A stretch of 64,000 bases of DNA from Planctomycetota bacterium (GCA_022566535.1 JADFIR010000001.1:1-64000); one strand, 5' to 3'; numbered from the stretch's first letter, positions 50,652 through 60,203 are shown. Numbers and translations: made by a program. Notes: generated by a model not told the origin, from the sequence alone.

Positions 50652-52093
50652 CTCTTGGCAGCGTCGAACACCAGCGCAGCGTACACCGGCAGATACGCCG
50701 CGACCATGACCCACGGCGATACCGACCAACTCACCACGTCGCCCAGGACCACATAGCCCCAGGGCAGGGTCAGCGAGGCGATCCACAACGCCGGGCTCCG
50801 GGTCATCGGCATCAGGGCCAGTGACCACAGCAGATACCACGGGTGGGCCGCCGGCGACAAGAGCACCATGGCGAAAAGAATCATTCGAGACCCGGCCCAC
50901 ACGTCGCGGCTCCGCAGCCAGACGACCACCACCAGCGCCACGACCATCGCAATACAGAGCCGCCGGGCGAGAACCTCCTGCTGGTCGTTGGTCCACTGCG
51001 GCTGAGCCTTCTCGATCGTCCACAGCATCGGCTCGTAGACACTTCCGAAGTGGGCCCATTTGAGGGTGAAGAGCTCAGCGGTGGAGACCATGTTCTTCAG
51101 CGGTTGGGCATTGTGCGTCAGCCACAAGGGCCCGGCGATGAACACGCACACGGTCGCGCCGATGGCGAGGCTGCGCGCCCAAGCCGGCCACGGCCTGCCC
51201 TTGAGCAGAAGCGCCGCGACAGGCAGGACCACGGGCTTCACCAGCGTTCCCACGGCCAGCATCACCGTCCATTCCCAGATCTTCTGCGGCGCCTTCGTGT
51301 ACGCCAGCAGAGCTCCCACCAGCAGCGCGATGCCGAGGCTGTCCAGATGTCCGGAGCCGGCGAACTCAGCAATCGGCAGCGGGTGCCAAGCGTACAGCAC
51401 CGCCCACCACGGTGATCTGCCGGCACGGGCCAACGCGATCAGTAGCCCGATGATCACCGCGAGGTCGAACCCAATGAACACCGCGCGAAAGACGCGGGCG
51501 CTGGAGGTGGGATCGGACCAATCATCCATAATCGCCAGCCCCGTTGATGCGAACACCCACTGGCTGGCCGGCAAATAGATCGTGTGAAGCTGCGGGAAGT
51601 TGATCAGCGGCAGCAGATCGGCCTGGCCCGGCCAGTTCTCTGCGGCATCCTCGGTGACGCCGAAGGATTCATCCGGCGCTTTCAGGTAGGGGTTGATCCC
51701 GGTAGCGGCGTTTCGGCCGTCGAAGACGTAGCGGTACACATCATCGCTCAGGGCCGGCTCGTGGGTGAACAACACCACCACCCGAGCCGTGACGGCGACG
51801 GTGAGGATCAGCAGCACCGACCGACCAAACCCCACCACGCTTTTCCCGACCGGCGTTCGGCGCAGCAAAATCCACATGGCCGTCAACGACGCCCACCCGC
51901 AGGCGGAGGCAATCCAAAACGGCCAAAGCGCCGCAAGGTTGGCCTGCCCTGCCTCGATGGTCGCCGAGCGATCAATCTGCATTCTCGCCAACGCGACGAC
52001 AAGCGCGGCCAGGGAGAGCATCGCCAGGATTACGATTGTCGCCATGGCCGGCAACGGACGTGAACCGTGCTGCTCGCTGGACACGTCCGGCAT
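50603..52093 (-). CDS. Polytopic GT-C-like membrane glycosyltransferase (putative)
   Basis: A 496-residue protein with about 11-12 membrane segments (TIVILAMLSLAALVVALARM, FWIASACGWASLTAMWILL, AILGLLIALARAG-type and others). An early loop contains HEPALSDDVYRYVFDGRNAA, the acidic first-loop motif typical of GT-C mannosyl- and arabinosyltransferases (Asp-Asp). PWWAVLYAWHPLPIAEFAGS and AAHPWYLLWSLALMP are also typical. It would use polyprenyl-phosphate sugars in the cell envelope; sugar and acceptor are unknown. The listed ORF extends upstream, but the ATG at 52093 fits. The C-terminus is encoded by a REPIN. Confidence 0.7.
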   Translation of the reverse strand: MPDVSSEQHGSRPLPAMATIVILAMLSLAALVVALARMQIDRSATIEAGQANLAALWPFWIASACGWASLTAMWILLRRTPVGKSVVGFGRSVLLILTVAVTARVVVLFTHEPALSDDVYRYVFDGRNAATGINPYLKAPDESFGVTEDAAENWPGQADLLPLINFPQLHTIYLPASQWVFASTGLAIMDDWSDPTSSARVFRAVFIGFDLAVIIGLLIALARAGRSPWWAVLYAWHPLPIAEFAGSGHLDSLGIALLVGALLAYTKAPQKIWEWTVMLAVGTLVKPVVLPVAALLLKGRPWPAWARSLAIGATVCVFIAGPLWLTHNAQPLKNMVSTAELFTLKWAHFGSVYEPMLWTIEKAQPQWTNDQQEVLARRLCIAMVVALVVVVWLRSRDVWAGSRMILFAMVLLSPAAHPWYLLWSLALMPMTRSPALWIASLTLPWGYVVLGDVVSWSVSPWVMVAAYLPVYAALVFDAAKSLAVARRATRGSASRG

Positions 52094-52140
52094 GATACGA
52101 GGATGTAGTCGGTGAACTGCGACCCGCCGGGGCAATGAAG

Positions 52141-52168
52141 AAGCCCACGGGCTCGAGCCCGTGGGCTT
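52141..52168 (-). terminator. Terminator of dnaK
   Basis: A perfect 28-base palindrome built on AGCCCACGGGC / GCCCGTGGGCT is followed on the minus strand by CTTCTTCATT. It lies 35 bases past the dnaK stop. Confidence 0.7.
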
Positions 52169-52202
52169 CGGAGTGTGCGATGCGGTCTGCCGGGCAAAGC
52201 CC

Positions 52203-54116
52203 TTACGTATCGTCCTTGACCTCGTACTCGGCGTCGATGACGTCTTCATCCGGTTTCGATTCGGCTGACGCGTCGTCGGTGGCGCCTTCAGTTGAGCCGG
52301 CGCCGACGGTGGACGAGGCGGCCTCGTAGACGGCCTTGCCGAGTTCGATCGCGGCGTCGTTGAGCTGCTTGAGCGCCGCCTCGATCGCGGCTTTGTCATC
52401 TTCCTTGATCTTGTCTTCGAGGTTGGAGATCGCGGATTCGATGCTGCCGCGGGCCTCGGCTGAAACCTTTTCGCCGTGCTCTTCGAGCGACTTGCTGGTG
52501 GTGTAGACGAGGTGCTCAGCCTGGTTCTTGAGATCCACCAGCTCGCGGCGGGCCTTGTCCTCGATGGCGTGCTCCTGAGCTTCGGTCTTCATCTGCTCGA
52601 TCTCCTGTTCCGAAAGACCCGTGGAGCCGGTGATCTCGATGGACTGGCTCTTGGAGGTGGCCTTGTCGGTGGCGGAGACGTTCAGGATGCCGTTAGCGTC
52701 GATGGAGAACTCCACTTCGATCTGTGGCAGACCGCGAGGCGACGGCGGAATCTCGGTCAAGTCGAAGCGACCCAACGTGCGGTTGTCCCTGGCGAACTCG
52801 CGCTCGCCCTGAAGCACGTGGATGGTCACCGAGGTCTGGCTGTCGGCCGCGGTGGAGAAGATCTCCTTCTTGGAGGTGGGGATGGTGGTGTTTTTCTCGA
52901 TGAGCCTGGTCAGCACGCCGCCGAGCGTTTCCACGCCCAGGCTCAGGGGGGTTACATCCAGCAGCAGGACGTCCTTGACCTCTCCGACGAGCACCCCACC
53001 CTGGATCGCGGCCCCGATCGCCACGACCTCGTCCGGGTTGATTGACTTGTCCAATGATTCGGTCTGAAAGATCTCCTTGGCGATTTCCTGCACCTTGGGG
53101 ATGCGGGTGGAGCCGCCGACCATCACCACCTCCTCGATGTCGCCGGGCTTGAGCTTGGCGTCTTCGATAGCGATTCTGCACGGGCCCCGCAGGCGATCAA
53201 ACAGGTCTTCGCACAACGACTCGAACTTGACGCGAGTGATCGTCTGTTGCAGATGCTTGGGGCCCTGCTGATCGGCCGTGATGAAGGGCAGGTTGATGGA
53301 CGTCTCCATCTGCTGGCTGAGCTCGCACTTGGCTTTCTCGGCGGCTTCCTTGAGCCGTTGCAGAGCCATGGCGTCTTTGCGCAGGTCGATGCCTTGGGCC
53401 TTGCGGAATTCTTCAGCGGTGAAGTTGATGATCCGCTGATCGAGGTCATCGCCGCCGAGGTGGGTATCACCGTGGGTGCTGAGGACCTCGAACACACCCT
53501 CGCCGATGTCGAGGATCGAGACGTCGAAGGTGCCGCCTCCGAAGTCGAACACGGCGATCTTGGCGCTTTTCTTCTTCTCCAGGCCGTAGGCCAAGGCGGC
53601 GGCGGTCGGCTCATTGATGATGCGCTCGACGGTGAGCCCGGCGATCTCGCCTGCTTCCTTGGTGGCTGTCCGCTGCGAGTCGTTGAAGTAGGCGGGGACG
53701 GTGATAACGGCCCGGTCGATCTTCTCGCCCAGGTAATCCTCCGCGGTCTTCTTGAGGTCGCGCAGGATCATGGCGGAGACCTCCTGCGGCGTGTAGAGCT
53801 TGTTGCGGACCTTCACCTTCACCGGCTCGTCCGCGGCTCCCACCACCTCGTACGGAACGAGCTTCTCTTCTTCCTGCACTTCGTGGTGACGCCGGCCCAT
53901 CAACCGCTTGATGGAGAAGACGGTGTTCTTGGGGTTGGTGACCTGTTGGTGCCTGGCGGGTTGGCCGACGAGCCGCTCGCCCTTGTCGGTGAAGCCCACG
54001 ACGGACGGCGTAATCCGATTGCCGGTCGAGTTGATGAGCACCTTGGGTTGGGCGCCTTCCATGATGGCGACCACGGAGTTGGTCGTGCCCAGGTCGATGC
54101 CGATGATCTTTGACAT
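52203..54116 (-). CDS. dnaK: Chaperone protein DnaK (Hsp70)
   Basis: A 637-residue chaperone. The start [19 protein letters not shown], the ATPase motifs [18 protein letters not shown] and [19 protein letters not shown], and the substrate-domain signature [20 protein letters not shown] are complete. The C-terminal lid ends in the acidic [11 protein letters not shown] tail. The start ATG at 54116 replaces the longer listed frame. Neither grpE nor dnaJ is adjacent, so it stands alone with its own terminator. I see no CIRCE operator upstream. Confidence 0.97.
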   Translation of the reverse strand: MSKIIGIDLGTTNSVVAIMEGAQPKVLINSTGNRITPSVVGFTDKGERLVGQPARHQQVTNPKNTVFSIKRLMGRRHHEVQEEEKLVPYEVVGAADEPVKVKVRNKLYTPQEVSAMILRDLKKTAEDYLGEKIDRAVITVPAYFNDSQRTATKEAGEIAGLTVERIINEPTAAALAYGLEKKKSAKIAVFDFGGGTFDVSILDIGEGVFEVLSTHGDTHLGGDDLDQRIINFTAEEFRKAQGIDLRKDAMALQRLKEAAEKAKCELSQQMETSINLPFITADQQGPKHLQQTITRVKFESLCEDLFDRLRGPCRIAIEDAKLKPGDIEEVVMVGGSTRIPKVQEIAKEIFQTESLDKSINPDEVVAIGAAIQGGVLVGEVKDVLLLDVTPLSLGVETLGGVLTRLIEKNTTIPTSKKEIFSTAADSQTSVTIHVLQGEREFARDNRTLGRFDLTEIPPSPRGLPQIEVEFSIDANGILNVSATDKATSKSQSIEITGSTGLSEQEIEQMKTEAQEHAIEDKARRELVDLKNQAEHLVYTTSKSLEEHGEKVSAEARGSIESAISNLEDKIKEDDKAAIEAALKQLNDAAIELGKAVYEAASSTVGAGSTEGATDDASAESKPDEDVIDAEYEVKDDT

Positions 54117-54414
54117 GGTGTCCACCTTCCTGATGGAAATGTTGCGAGGTCCGCGCGCGGCTCGGCCCGCGCGTGAGTCCACTGCTATGTCTGGCAAGGC
54201 CGGTGCCAGCGAAGAGCATCCTGGCGCGGGTGTCAGGGCGGCTGGGGCAGCAAGGATGTCGCGTGTACACCGCGCGGCCTGCCAGATTGGCGGATGCCGG
54301 CGATCAGCAGGCCTCCACTCACGCGAATCCCGTTTCGTTCCCGGCGATTCCCAAGAACGATTCCCGGCCGCGTTTCAGCCCTTGGACAATCCGCGCATTC
54401 TCGCCATTTTGTCC

Positions 54415-54442
54415 TTGGAATTCCAGCTTCTGGAGATAGGCT
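54415..54442 (+). promoter_or_regulatory. Conserved promoter block upstream of PEP-CTERM-like paralog 5
   Basis: TTGGAA, 16 bases, TAGGCT, within a stretch (TCCAGCTTCTGGAGATAGGC) nearly identical to the block at 4494. It lies in the 396-base gap between dnaK and paralog 5, which otherwise shows no gene. Confidence 0.5.
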
Positions 54443-54512
54443 GGGCATGTCGCCGGGGCTCATATCGCAATGTCGCGGCCTCGGCCGGCGGTGAGCAGAA
54501 GAGAAGAGAGCC

Positions 54513-55097
54513 ATGCGACTGCGAAAGACGATCGGACTGATCGCTGCGGCCATCATGGCCTGCCCCGGCAATGGTCAGGCCCTCGGTGGATTTGTTGAGG
54601 AGTTCACGGACAAAGACGAATGGATCGCGGCCGTGGGTCGGTTCACCACAATCGACTTCACCGGCTTTCCAGACGGCACCCCCATTACAGACCAGTATGC
54701 CGACCTCGGGGTGCTGTTTGTCGGCGGAACCGAGCACATCTTTCTCAGCGATTTCCTGTTCCCAAATGACGGCGCGGGGCTGAGAGGTCCCTTCACCAAC
54801 ATTGTGACGCAGTTCGATGAGCCGCAGCTGTGGATCGCCGTGGACTTCCCTGGCCTGATCCAATTCGAGCTCTTCAGTGGCGGGAACCTGATCTACACCA
54901 GCAGCGTCTTTGATGACATTCTCGGCCCCTTCGCCGGACTTCTCTCCACCCAGCCCTTCGACATGGTGGTGCTCGACAATCCGGCCGATCTTTCGGTCGC
55001 GATCGACGATCTGTTTTTCGGCGTCCCTGGACCGGGAGGCCTTCCCCTGCTTGCGCTCGCAACTCTGTTCTCTCTCCGCAGCCGACGACGCTGCTGA
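54513..55097 (+). CDS. PEP-CTERM-like secreted protein, family member 5
   Basis: A 194-residue member opening the second cluster, 47 kb from the first. The signal peptide MRLRKTIGLIAAAIMACPG is followed by EFTDKDEWIAAVGRFTTIDF and the family motif DQYADLGVLFVGG. Its C-terminal third (SSVFDDILGPFAGLLST) and GVPGPGGLPLLALATLFSLR are shared with member 6 and not with cluster 1. The AG-rich ribosome site is conserved. Function unknown, predicted surface or exported. Confidence 0.78.
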   Translation: MRLRKTIGLIAAAIMACPGNGQALGGFVEEFTDKDEWIAAVGRFTTIDFTGFPDGTPITDQYADLGVLFVGGTEHIFLSDFLFPNDGAGLRGPFTNIVTQFDEPQLWIAVDFPGLIQFELFSGGNLIYTSSVFDDILGPFAGLLSTQPFDMVVLDNPADLSVAIDDLFFGVPGPGGLPLLALATLFSLRSRRRC

Positions 55098-55229
55098 TCG
55101 GTGGGCCGTGGCGGCCGAGCACCGACGATCGCCGAGCTTTCACCTGTCCGAGCCGGGCTGCCCTGAGGGGGGTCTCGTGGCCCTGGGGCCGCCGGCCGAC
55201 ATCACCTGCCCAGTCTCGCCATTTTTCGC

Positions 55230-55257
55230 TTGCGATTGCGGTTTCTCGTGGTACGCT
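55230..55257 (+). promoter_or_regulatory. Conserved promoter-like block upstream of PEP-CTERM-like paralog 6
   Basis: TTGCGA, 16 bases, TACGCT, aligned with the blocks at 4494 and 54415 by flanking CTCGCCATTTTTC and GCCGGGGCCCATAT. More diverged, but the spacing is kept. Confidence 0.42.
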
Positions 55258-55367
55258 GCGCAAGCTGCCGGGGCCCATATCTTAGAGGCAATGCCTCGGC
55301 GGGGAAATGACGCGACATCACGATTGGGCCGCCTGTGCCGGCCGAGGCGCTCCAGGAGAGAGAAATC

Positions 55368-55979
55368 ATGCGCTTGGGAAAGACAACGACCGGGTTCGTG
55401 GCTGTGGCCCTGCTCGCCTGGTGGGGTGGGCATCGCGCCCTTGGCGGCGTAATCGAATTCACCGACCCGCTGGAATGGCAAGCAGCGGTGGGGCCTTTCA
55501 CCACCATCGACTTCACCGGCTTTCCAGACGGCACCCCCATTACAGACCAGTATGCCGACCTCGGGGTGCTGTTTGTCGGTGGAAACGAGCACATCTTTCT
55601 CAGCGAGAACGCCTTTCCAAACGATGGGGCCGGGCTGAACAGCGCCTTCGCTGACATTGTGACGCAGTTCGATACGCCGCAGCTGTGGATCGCCGTGGAC
55701 TTTCCCGGGCTGATCCAGTTCGAGCTTTTCAGCGGTGGCGAGCTCATTTACACCAGCAGCGTCTTTGATGACATTCTCGGCCCCTTCGCCGGACTTCTCT
55801 CGACCGAGCCCTTCGACATGGTGGCCCTCGACGGCCCAGCAGGTCTTACCGTCAACATCGACGATCTGTTCTTCGGTGTCCCTGGACCGGGAGGCCTTCC
55901 CCTGCTTGCGCTCGGGAGTCTGTTCTCTACTCGCCGCCGGCGCTCAGGTCTGACGGCCGCGGCCTCGACCGAGGATTGA
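55368..55979 (+). CDS. PEP-CTERM-like secreted protein, family member 6
   Basis: A 203-residue member. The listed frame begins at 55335, but the ATG at 55368 (MRLGKTTTGFVAVALLAWWG) aligns with the others and follows AGGAGAGAG. Large parts are nearly identical at DNA level to member 5 (for example the codons for DGTPITDQYADLGVLF), pointing to recent duplication or conversion. The C-terminal extension after RRRR (SGLTAAASTED) is like that of member 1. Function unknown, predicted surface or exported. Confidence 0.78.
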   Translation: MRLGKTTTGFVAVALLAWWGGHRALGGVIEFTDPLEWQAAVGPFTTIDFTGFPDGTPITDQYADLGVLFVGGNEHIFLSENAFPNDGAGLNSAFADIVTQFDTPQLWIAVDFPGLIQFELFSGGELIYTSSVFDDILGPFAGLLSTEPFDMVALDGPAGLTVNIDDLFFGVPGPGGLPLLALGSLFSTRRRRSGLTAAASTED

Positions 55980-56000
55980 CCAGAAGAAGAGAGAAGAATC

Positions 56001-56582
56001 ATGGGACTGCGAAAGACGATCGGACTGATCGCTGCGGGCATATTCCCCTGGGCGGGGAATGGAGTGGTATGTGGCGGATTTATTGAATTCACCGACAAAG
56101 AGGAATGGATCGCGGCGGTCGGTAGGTTCACCACGATCGGCTTCACCGGCTTTCCGGACGGGACATTCATCACCGACCAGTATGCTGACCTCGGCATCCT
56201 GTTCACCGACGGCAATGACAACATCTTCCTGAGCGATAACGGGTTTCCAAACGACGGGGCCGGGCTGTTCGGGGGTGGCTTCACTCCCATCGCGGTTTCG
56301 TTCGATACCCCCCAAGCGTGGATCGCCGTGGACTTCCCGGGCGACGTTCAGTTTGAACTCTTCCGCGAAGGCGTGCTCATCTACACCAGCAGCGAGTTTG
56401 GCATCGGAGGTGTGGGCAACTTCGCGGGGCTTGTCTCTAGCGAGTTCTTCGACGCCGCCGTGATCCTCGACCCTGTCGACCAGTCGGTCTTTATCGACGA
56501 TCTCCACTTCGGGGTTCCGGCGCCGGGCGGACTTGGTCTGCTCGCCGTCGCCGCGCTCTTGCCGCGACGCAGACGCCGATGA
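56001..56582 (+). CDS. PEP-CTERM-like secreted protein, family member 7
   Basis: A 193-residue member with start MGLRKTIGLIAAGIFPWAG. Its middle (FPNDGAGLFGGGFTPIAVSF and ELFREG) is close to member 1 and its SSEFGIGGVGNFAGL to members 2 and 3, both in the distant cluster, while its position follows member 6. It is thus a mosaic. The tail is VPAPGGLGLLAVAALLPRRRRR. Its TGA overlaps the ATG of a short frame with a dockerin-like remnant. Function unknown. Confidence 0.77.
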   Translation: MGLRKTIGLIAAGIFPWAGNGVVCGGFIEFTDKEEWIAAVGRFTTIGFTGFPDGTFITDQYADLGILFTDGNDNIFLSDNGFPNDGAGLFGGGFTPIAVSFDTPQAWIAVDFPGDVQFELFREGVLIYTSSEFGIGGVGNFAGLVSSEFFDAAVILDPVDQSVFIDDLHFGVPAPGGLGLLAVAALLPRRRRR

Positions 56583-56692
56583 AGATTCGCCATGTTCGTG
56601 GAGGGCTTGGACTAACCGATCCCTGCCCTGCCGACCTCGATTACGACGGGGAGGTCGGTGTCCTCGACCTGCTCCAGCTGCTTGCGAACTGA
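56579..56692 (+). pseudogene. Orphan dockerin-like fragment
   Basis: A 37-codon frame begins at an ATG overlapping the stop of family member 7. From residue 13 it reads DPCPADLDYDGEVGVLDLLQ, a single dockerin/EF-hand-like repeat like that ending the cytochrome at 4.3 kb, and then stops. No larger secreted protein precedes it, so it is best read as the leftover end of a lost dockerin-bearing gene. Confidence 0.6.
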
Positions 56693-56716
56693 ACGACTCC
56701 CGACCCCCGTTTTCAA

Positions 56717-57355
56717 TCACTCATCGGCCGGGGGAGCGTCCTGGGTTTCACCGCTCTGGGACGGGTCCGCCGGCGACCGCGTTTCGTCCATCTGCCAGAT
56801 CTCCAGCGGGTTCCTGGCGTTGAAGTCGTCTGCGGTGTCGGGCGCGCCATCTGGGCCGTTGGTTATGATCTCGTAGCCGGCGCGATCCGGCAGCAGGATG
56901 TACCGATACGGGTTGCCCCAAGGATCGGTGAGGAACGGTGCGCCGAGATCGAGCGCGTCGAGGTCGGCGGGAAGCGCCCCGGTCACCTCGCGGTGCGCTT
57001 CGATGGCTAGGGTAATGGCGGCGGCATCCACGGTGAGCTCCGTCCTTTCCGGCTCGCTGAGAACGACAGCGGTCACCGCGGCTCCAAGGCCCAGCGCCGC
57101 CAGCATCGCCGTGCCGACTACGAGAAACGCGATCAGCCAGCCGCAGATGCCCAGCCCGCCGATGATGATCCCGGCGATGGCCCACCCTCGTCCGCCCTCC
57201 CGTTTGAGGGCGACCAGGCTCAGGATCAGACCGATTGGGCTCAGCAGATGCCCGCCGCTGACCAACCCGACCAGCGAGCAGACGAATCCGGCGATGGCCA
57301 TACCGTTGGTTTGTTGTGCGGGGACGCCTGCGTTGTCAAACTCGGATTCGGGCAT
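56717..57355 (-). CDS. DUF4190-like membrane protein with GspG-like domain
   Basis: A 212-residue protein. The N-terminal half has the DUF4190 pattern of two short membrane hairpins (AIAGFVCSLVGLVSGGHLLS, WAIAGIIIGGLGICGWLIAF). Another segment follows, then a periplasmic part like the end of type II secretion pseudopilin GspG: EAHREVTGALPADLDALDLG and LTDPWGNPYRYILLP, with GPDGAPDTADD. The GspG-like part here is attached to membrane spans rather than a cleavable prepilin peptide. It pairs with the next gene. Function unknown. Confidence 0.72.
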   Translation of the reverse strand: MPESEFDNAGVPAQQTNGMAIAGFVCSLVGLVSGGHLLSPIGLILSLVALKREGGRGWAIAGIIIGGLGICGWLIAFLVVGTAMLAALGLGAAVTAVVLSEPERTELTVDAAAITLAIEAHREVTGALPADLDALDLGAPFLTDPWGNPYRYILLPDRAGYEIITNGPDGAPDTADDFNARNPLEIWQMDETRSPADPSQSGETQDAPPADE

Positions 57356-57397
57356 ATGGCCGCTCCCTATTAGCGCTGCGTGTGTCCGGGGAGCAGT

Positions 57398-58276
57398 CTA
57401 ATCCAATTGGTCCGGGCTTGCAGGGTCGTCAGCGTCCACAGACGCATCGGGTTCAGCCGGTTCGGTGATGTCAGTTGCCGGGGGCGCCTCCGGCTGCGAA
57501 GGAGTCGTCGCTGTGGCCACGTCGGCGACCGCCGCGGCCACGGCCGCGGCTTCATATCTGGCCGCCCTGTTCTTGTCGCTCCCAAAGCGTCCGGAGGACG
57601 TGTGGTCGAAGCGGATGGTTGTCCCCTGCAAGCGCTCCAGCCTCTGGCACAGCTCCTCCATCCGTTCGCCGAAGCTCTCAAATGCGTCTTCCCAGACTCG
57701 ATCAAGCCCGCTCAGGGCCAAGTCATCATCGGTGCCCAGCTTGCCGTCTCCGCCGGCGCTGACAATATCGAAGCCCGGCTCATCATCGACGAGCTGAAAG
57801 CGATACGGCTTGCCCCAGGGGTCGGTAAGGGCTGCGACGCTCAGGCCCAGGGCAGTGAAATCTTCGGGAAGGGCGTCATTGGTGTCCTCGTACTCAGCGA
57901 CCGCGAGAGTCACGTTGAGCATGTCGGAGGTGATCTCAATGACCTCCGGCTGGGTGAGCATGAACGCGCCTGCGACGAAGACGAGGGCGGCGATGCCGAC
58001 TGCCAATGTGCCGAGGATTGCGACGATCGTAATCGCCAGCCAGATCACCGTGCCCAGGAGCCCGATGAGCACACCCATCGCCGCGAAGCCGCGAGGCGGC
58101 CGGCCCAGGGCCACCAAGCTGATCAGCAGCCCTAACACGGCCACGATCCCCGTCGGAATGAAAAGGCCGAACAGCGCGATCAAGAAGCCGGCCACGCCCA
58201 GCCCGTTGCTCTCACGGACGGGCACCATGACGTACCCAGCGGTCTGCGGAACGTACTGCGGTGCTTGGGGGTCCAT
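57398..58276 (-). CDS. DUF4190-like membrane protein with GspG-like domain, paralog
   Basis: A 292-residue protein with the same architecture as its downstream neighbour: GVAGFLIALFGLFIPTGIVA and GLLGTVIWLAITIVAILGTL membrane hairpins, then a GspG-like segment ALTDPWGKPYRFQLVDDE with GGDGKLGTDDD. It is longer by an acidic and Ala/Pro-rich tail. The pair is on the minus strand 42 bases apart, likely one operon arising by duplication. The sequence up to the IS end at 58491 holds no further gene. Confidence 0.7.
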   Translation of the reverse strand: MDPQAPQYVPQTAGYVMVPVRESNGLGVAGFLIALFGLFIPTGIVAVLGLLISLVALGRPPRGFAAMGVLIGLLGTVIWLAITIVAILGTLAVGIAALVFVAGAFMLTQPEVIEITSDMLNVTLAVAEYEDTNDALPEDFTALGLSVAALTDPWGKPYRFQLVDDEPGFDIVSAGGDGKLGTDDDLALSGLDRVWEDAFESFGERMEELCQRLERLQGTTIRFDHTSSGRFGSDKNRAARYEAAAVAAAVADVATATTPSQPEAPPATDITEPAEPDASVDADDPASPDQLD

Positions 58277-58593
58277 TGCAACACTCCCTGTTGATGGTAG
58301 GACTGAGTGGTGGAACCCGACGGCGACGGGTCGATGATGCGTGCTTGTGCGGGTACGGAGCTTCGGATTCCTCTTACAGCGATGCCCCGGCCGGCTCAGA
58401 AGAATCGTTGGGAATTCACAGGCAGCAGTTGCACAATATCGCGGCCAAGCACTCGACCAACAACGATTATCTTACAGAAACCAAACATTTGCGGAAGTGT
58501 GTACCTATTGAAAATATTTGTGCTTGGATGGCCATTTTGACTTGACTTGGTCTTTTCACTAGGTATCATAATGCCTAGATTGGAGGTGGTCTG

Positions 58594-59571
58594 ATGGCCA
58601 AGAAAAAGCCCTGCAAGGTCGGGGAGAACAAGTCTCAGGTGGTGCGGGACATGCCCAATGTCTGCTCCGATGAGGATGCAGCCGTTCGTTTCATGGAGGC
58701 TCAGCGCTGGGGCGACGAGCCATGCTGTCCGCGCTGTGGCGATATGAACGTATATCAGGTGGGAGACCGCAAAACGGGCGGGCGGAACACAGATTACCGA
58801 TGGCGATGCCGGGCCTGCAAGCGGTACTTCACTGTGCGCACTGGCAGCGTCATGGCGGAAACGAGGATTCCGCTTCGGTACTGGTGCTATGCATTCTGGC
58901 AGGTATGCTCCTCGAAGAAAGGCGTCAGCGCCAAGCAGATTCATCGGCAAACGGGGTTGTCCTATAAGAGCGCGTTGTTCTTGCTCCATCGCATTCGATT
59001 CGCCCTCGCCGATATGGAGGGAGTGAAGCTGATGGGGACCGTCGAAGTGGACGAGTTATACCTTGGAGGTAGGCCCCGATACAGGATTCCGTACGATCCC
59101 TTGAAGCGACCGCACAGGCCAAAGCATCCGCGCAAGCAACCCATCATAGGAGTTCTTTCGAGAGATTCAGGAACCGTAAAGACGCGCGTCATCCCCGATG
59201 TCACCAGCCACACTCTGCGGCGCGCAGTGAGCGAATTGGTGGACAAGTCCGCGAAACTCGAAACGGATGAAGCGCCAGCTTACGTCGGAATTGGTCGTCA
59301 GTATGCTGGACACCAAGCTGTGAAACACAGCAACTATGAATATGTCAGAGAGGGTGTGACGACCAACACGATTGAGTCCTTCTTTGCAATCCTGCGCCGA
59401 GGCATCACCGGCATCTACCACAACGTCAGTCGCAAACACCTTCAGCGCTACCTTGATGAATTCGAGTTTCGCTATAACACGAGAGCGCTAGAGGATGGGG
59501 AGAGGACCGTAACCGCGATTCAGGGAGCAGTGGGCAAGCGACTACTGTACCGACAGCCGAATCCTGCATGA
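58594..59571 (+). CDS. IS1595-family transposase
   Basis: A 325-residue transposase. An N-terminal zinc ribbon (CCPRCGDMNVYQ, CRACKRYFTVRTGSVMAE) is followed by the DDE-type core: Asp in GTVEVDELYLGGRPRYR, Asp in LETDEAPAYVGIG and Glu in TTNTIESFFAILRRG. The family ending is GIYHNVSRKHLQRYLDEFEF. No frameshift or stop is seen, so it is probably active. It starts 79 bases from the left repeat. Confidence 0.93.
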   Translation: MAKKKPCKVGENKSQVVRDMPNVCSDEDAAVRFMEAQRWGDEPCCPRCGDMNVYQVGDRKTGGRNTDYRWRCRACKRYFTVRTGSVMAETRIPLRYWCYAFWQVCSSKKGVSAKQIHRQTGLSYKSALFLLHRIRFALADMEGVKLMGTVEVDELYLGGRPRYRIPYDPLKRPHRPKHPRKQPIIGVLSRDSGTVKTRVIPDVTSHTLRRAVSELVDKSAKLETDEAPAYVGIGRQYAGHQAVKHSNYEYVREGVTTNTIESFFAILRRGITGIYHNVSRKHLQRYLDEFEFRYNTRALEDGERTVTAIQGAVGKRLLYRQPNPA

Positions 59572-59632
59572 AGGGTGAGGACAGCTTCCATCCGCTACAA
59601 TGCCGTTGACCACGTGCTAAAGGACTCTAGCG

Positions 59633-59806
59633 ATGCCCGCAGCGGGCGGCGACAACAAGCGGAAGAAGCCCGGACCGAAGCCGAAAAGACTCAAGGCGGA
59701 AGGTGCTGATTGGGAAGAGGCGATCAAACACTCGCTGCGGAAATCAAAGCCAAAGGATGGCTGGCCGAAACGCCCCAAAGGGAAGGATGGCGAGCATGCC
59801 CGATAA
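59633..59806 (+). CDS. Short basic passenger peptide
   Basis: A 57-codon frame too short for the ORF track: MPAAGGDNKRKKPGPKPKRL and on to GKDGEHAR. It is very Lys/Pro/Gly-rich, with WEEAIKHSLRKSKP in the middle. It overlaps the next ATG by 11 bases and starts 61 bases after the transposase. It could be a DNA- or RNA-binding adaptor, but no family is recognised. Confidence 0.5.
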   Translation: MPAAGGDNKRKKPGPKPKRLKAEGADWEEAIKHSLRKSKPKDGWPKRPKGKDGEHAR

Positions 59807-60203
59807 CGGTCCACCTGCTGAGGAAAAAGCGCCCCCCACGGAAATAGCGTTTCACTATGAAAAGGGAAACTACTTTCGCGTCATCCACGTAGATGGCGGG
59901 CATGGAGGGCTTTCTCCAGACGGGCAGTCGCTCGTACTCTCGGTCTACACTGAGAGGCGACCAATCCCGAAGAAAGAGGTGTTTGACCTTGACGAGAACG
60001 GAGCGCTTATACAGCCTCCAAAGGATAAGGATGAGCGAACTGGCATCTTTCGAGAAGTGGAGGCGACACTCATAATGAACCCAACCACTGCAAGTGCGAT
60101 CAGGATTTGGCTCACTAAGTATCTGGACCAGCAAAAGGAAGCATCTGTAGAGATAGAAAAGACGAAAGCACGGATACGCAAAGCCAAAGAGGAAACAGAG
60201 TAG
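59796..60203 (+). CDS. Passenger protein, DUF3467-like
   Basis: A 135-residue protein starting MPDNGPPAEEKAPPTEIAFH. Its core (GNYFRVIHVDGGHGGLSPDG and VEATLIMNPTTASAIRIWLT) has the look of short beta-rich DUF3467-type proteins with a C-terminal charged helix (KEASVEIEKTKARIRKAKEE). The assignment is from memory of the pattern. It ends directly before the next start (60204), so the two are coupled. It sits in the passenger region of the IS. Confidence 0.6.
   Translation: MPDNGPPAEEKAPPTEIAFHYEKGNYFRVIHVDGGHGGLSPDGQSLVLSVYTERRPIPKKEVFDLDENGALIQPPKDKDERTGIFREVEATLIMNPTTASAIRIWLTKYLDQQKEASVEIEKTKARIRKAKEETE

Noticed and set aside
54117-54170. CIRCE-type heat-shock operator before dnaK
   Set aside because: No TTAGCACTC-N9-GAGTGCTAA-like inverted repeat is present in the upstream region.
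58485-58491. Target-site duplication for the IS1595 element
   Set aside because: AACATTTG and AATATGTC match at only five of eight positions, which is not enough to claim a duplication.
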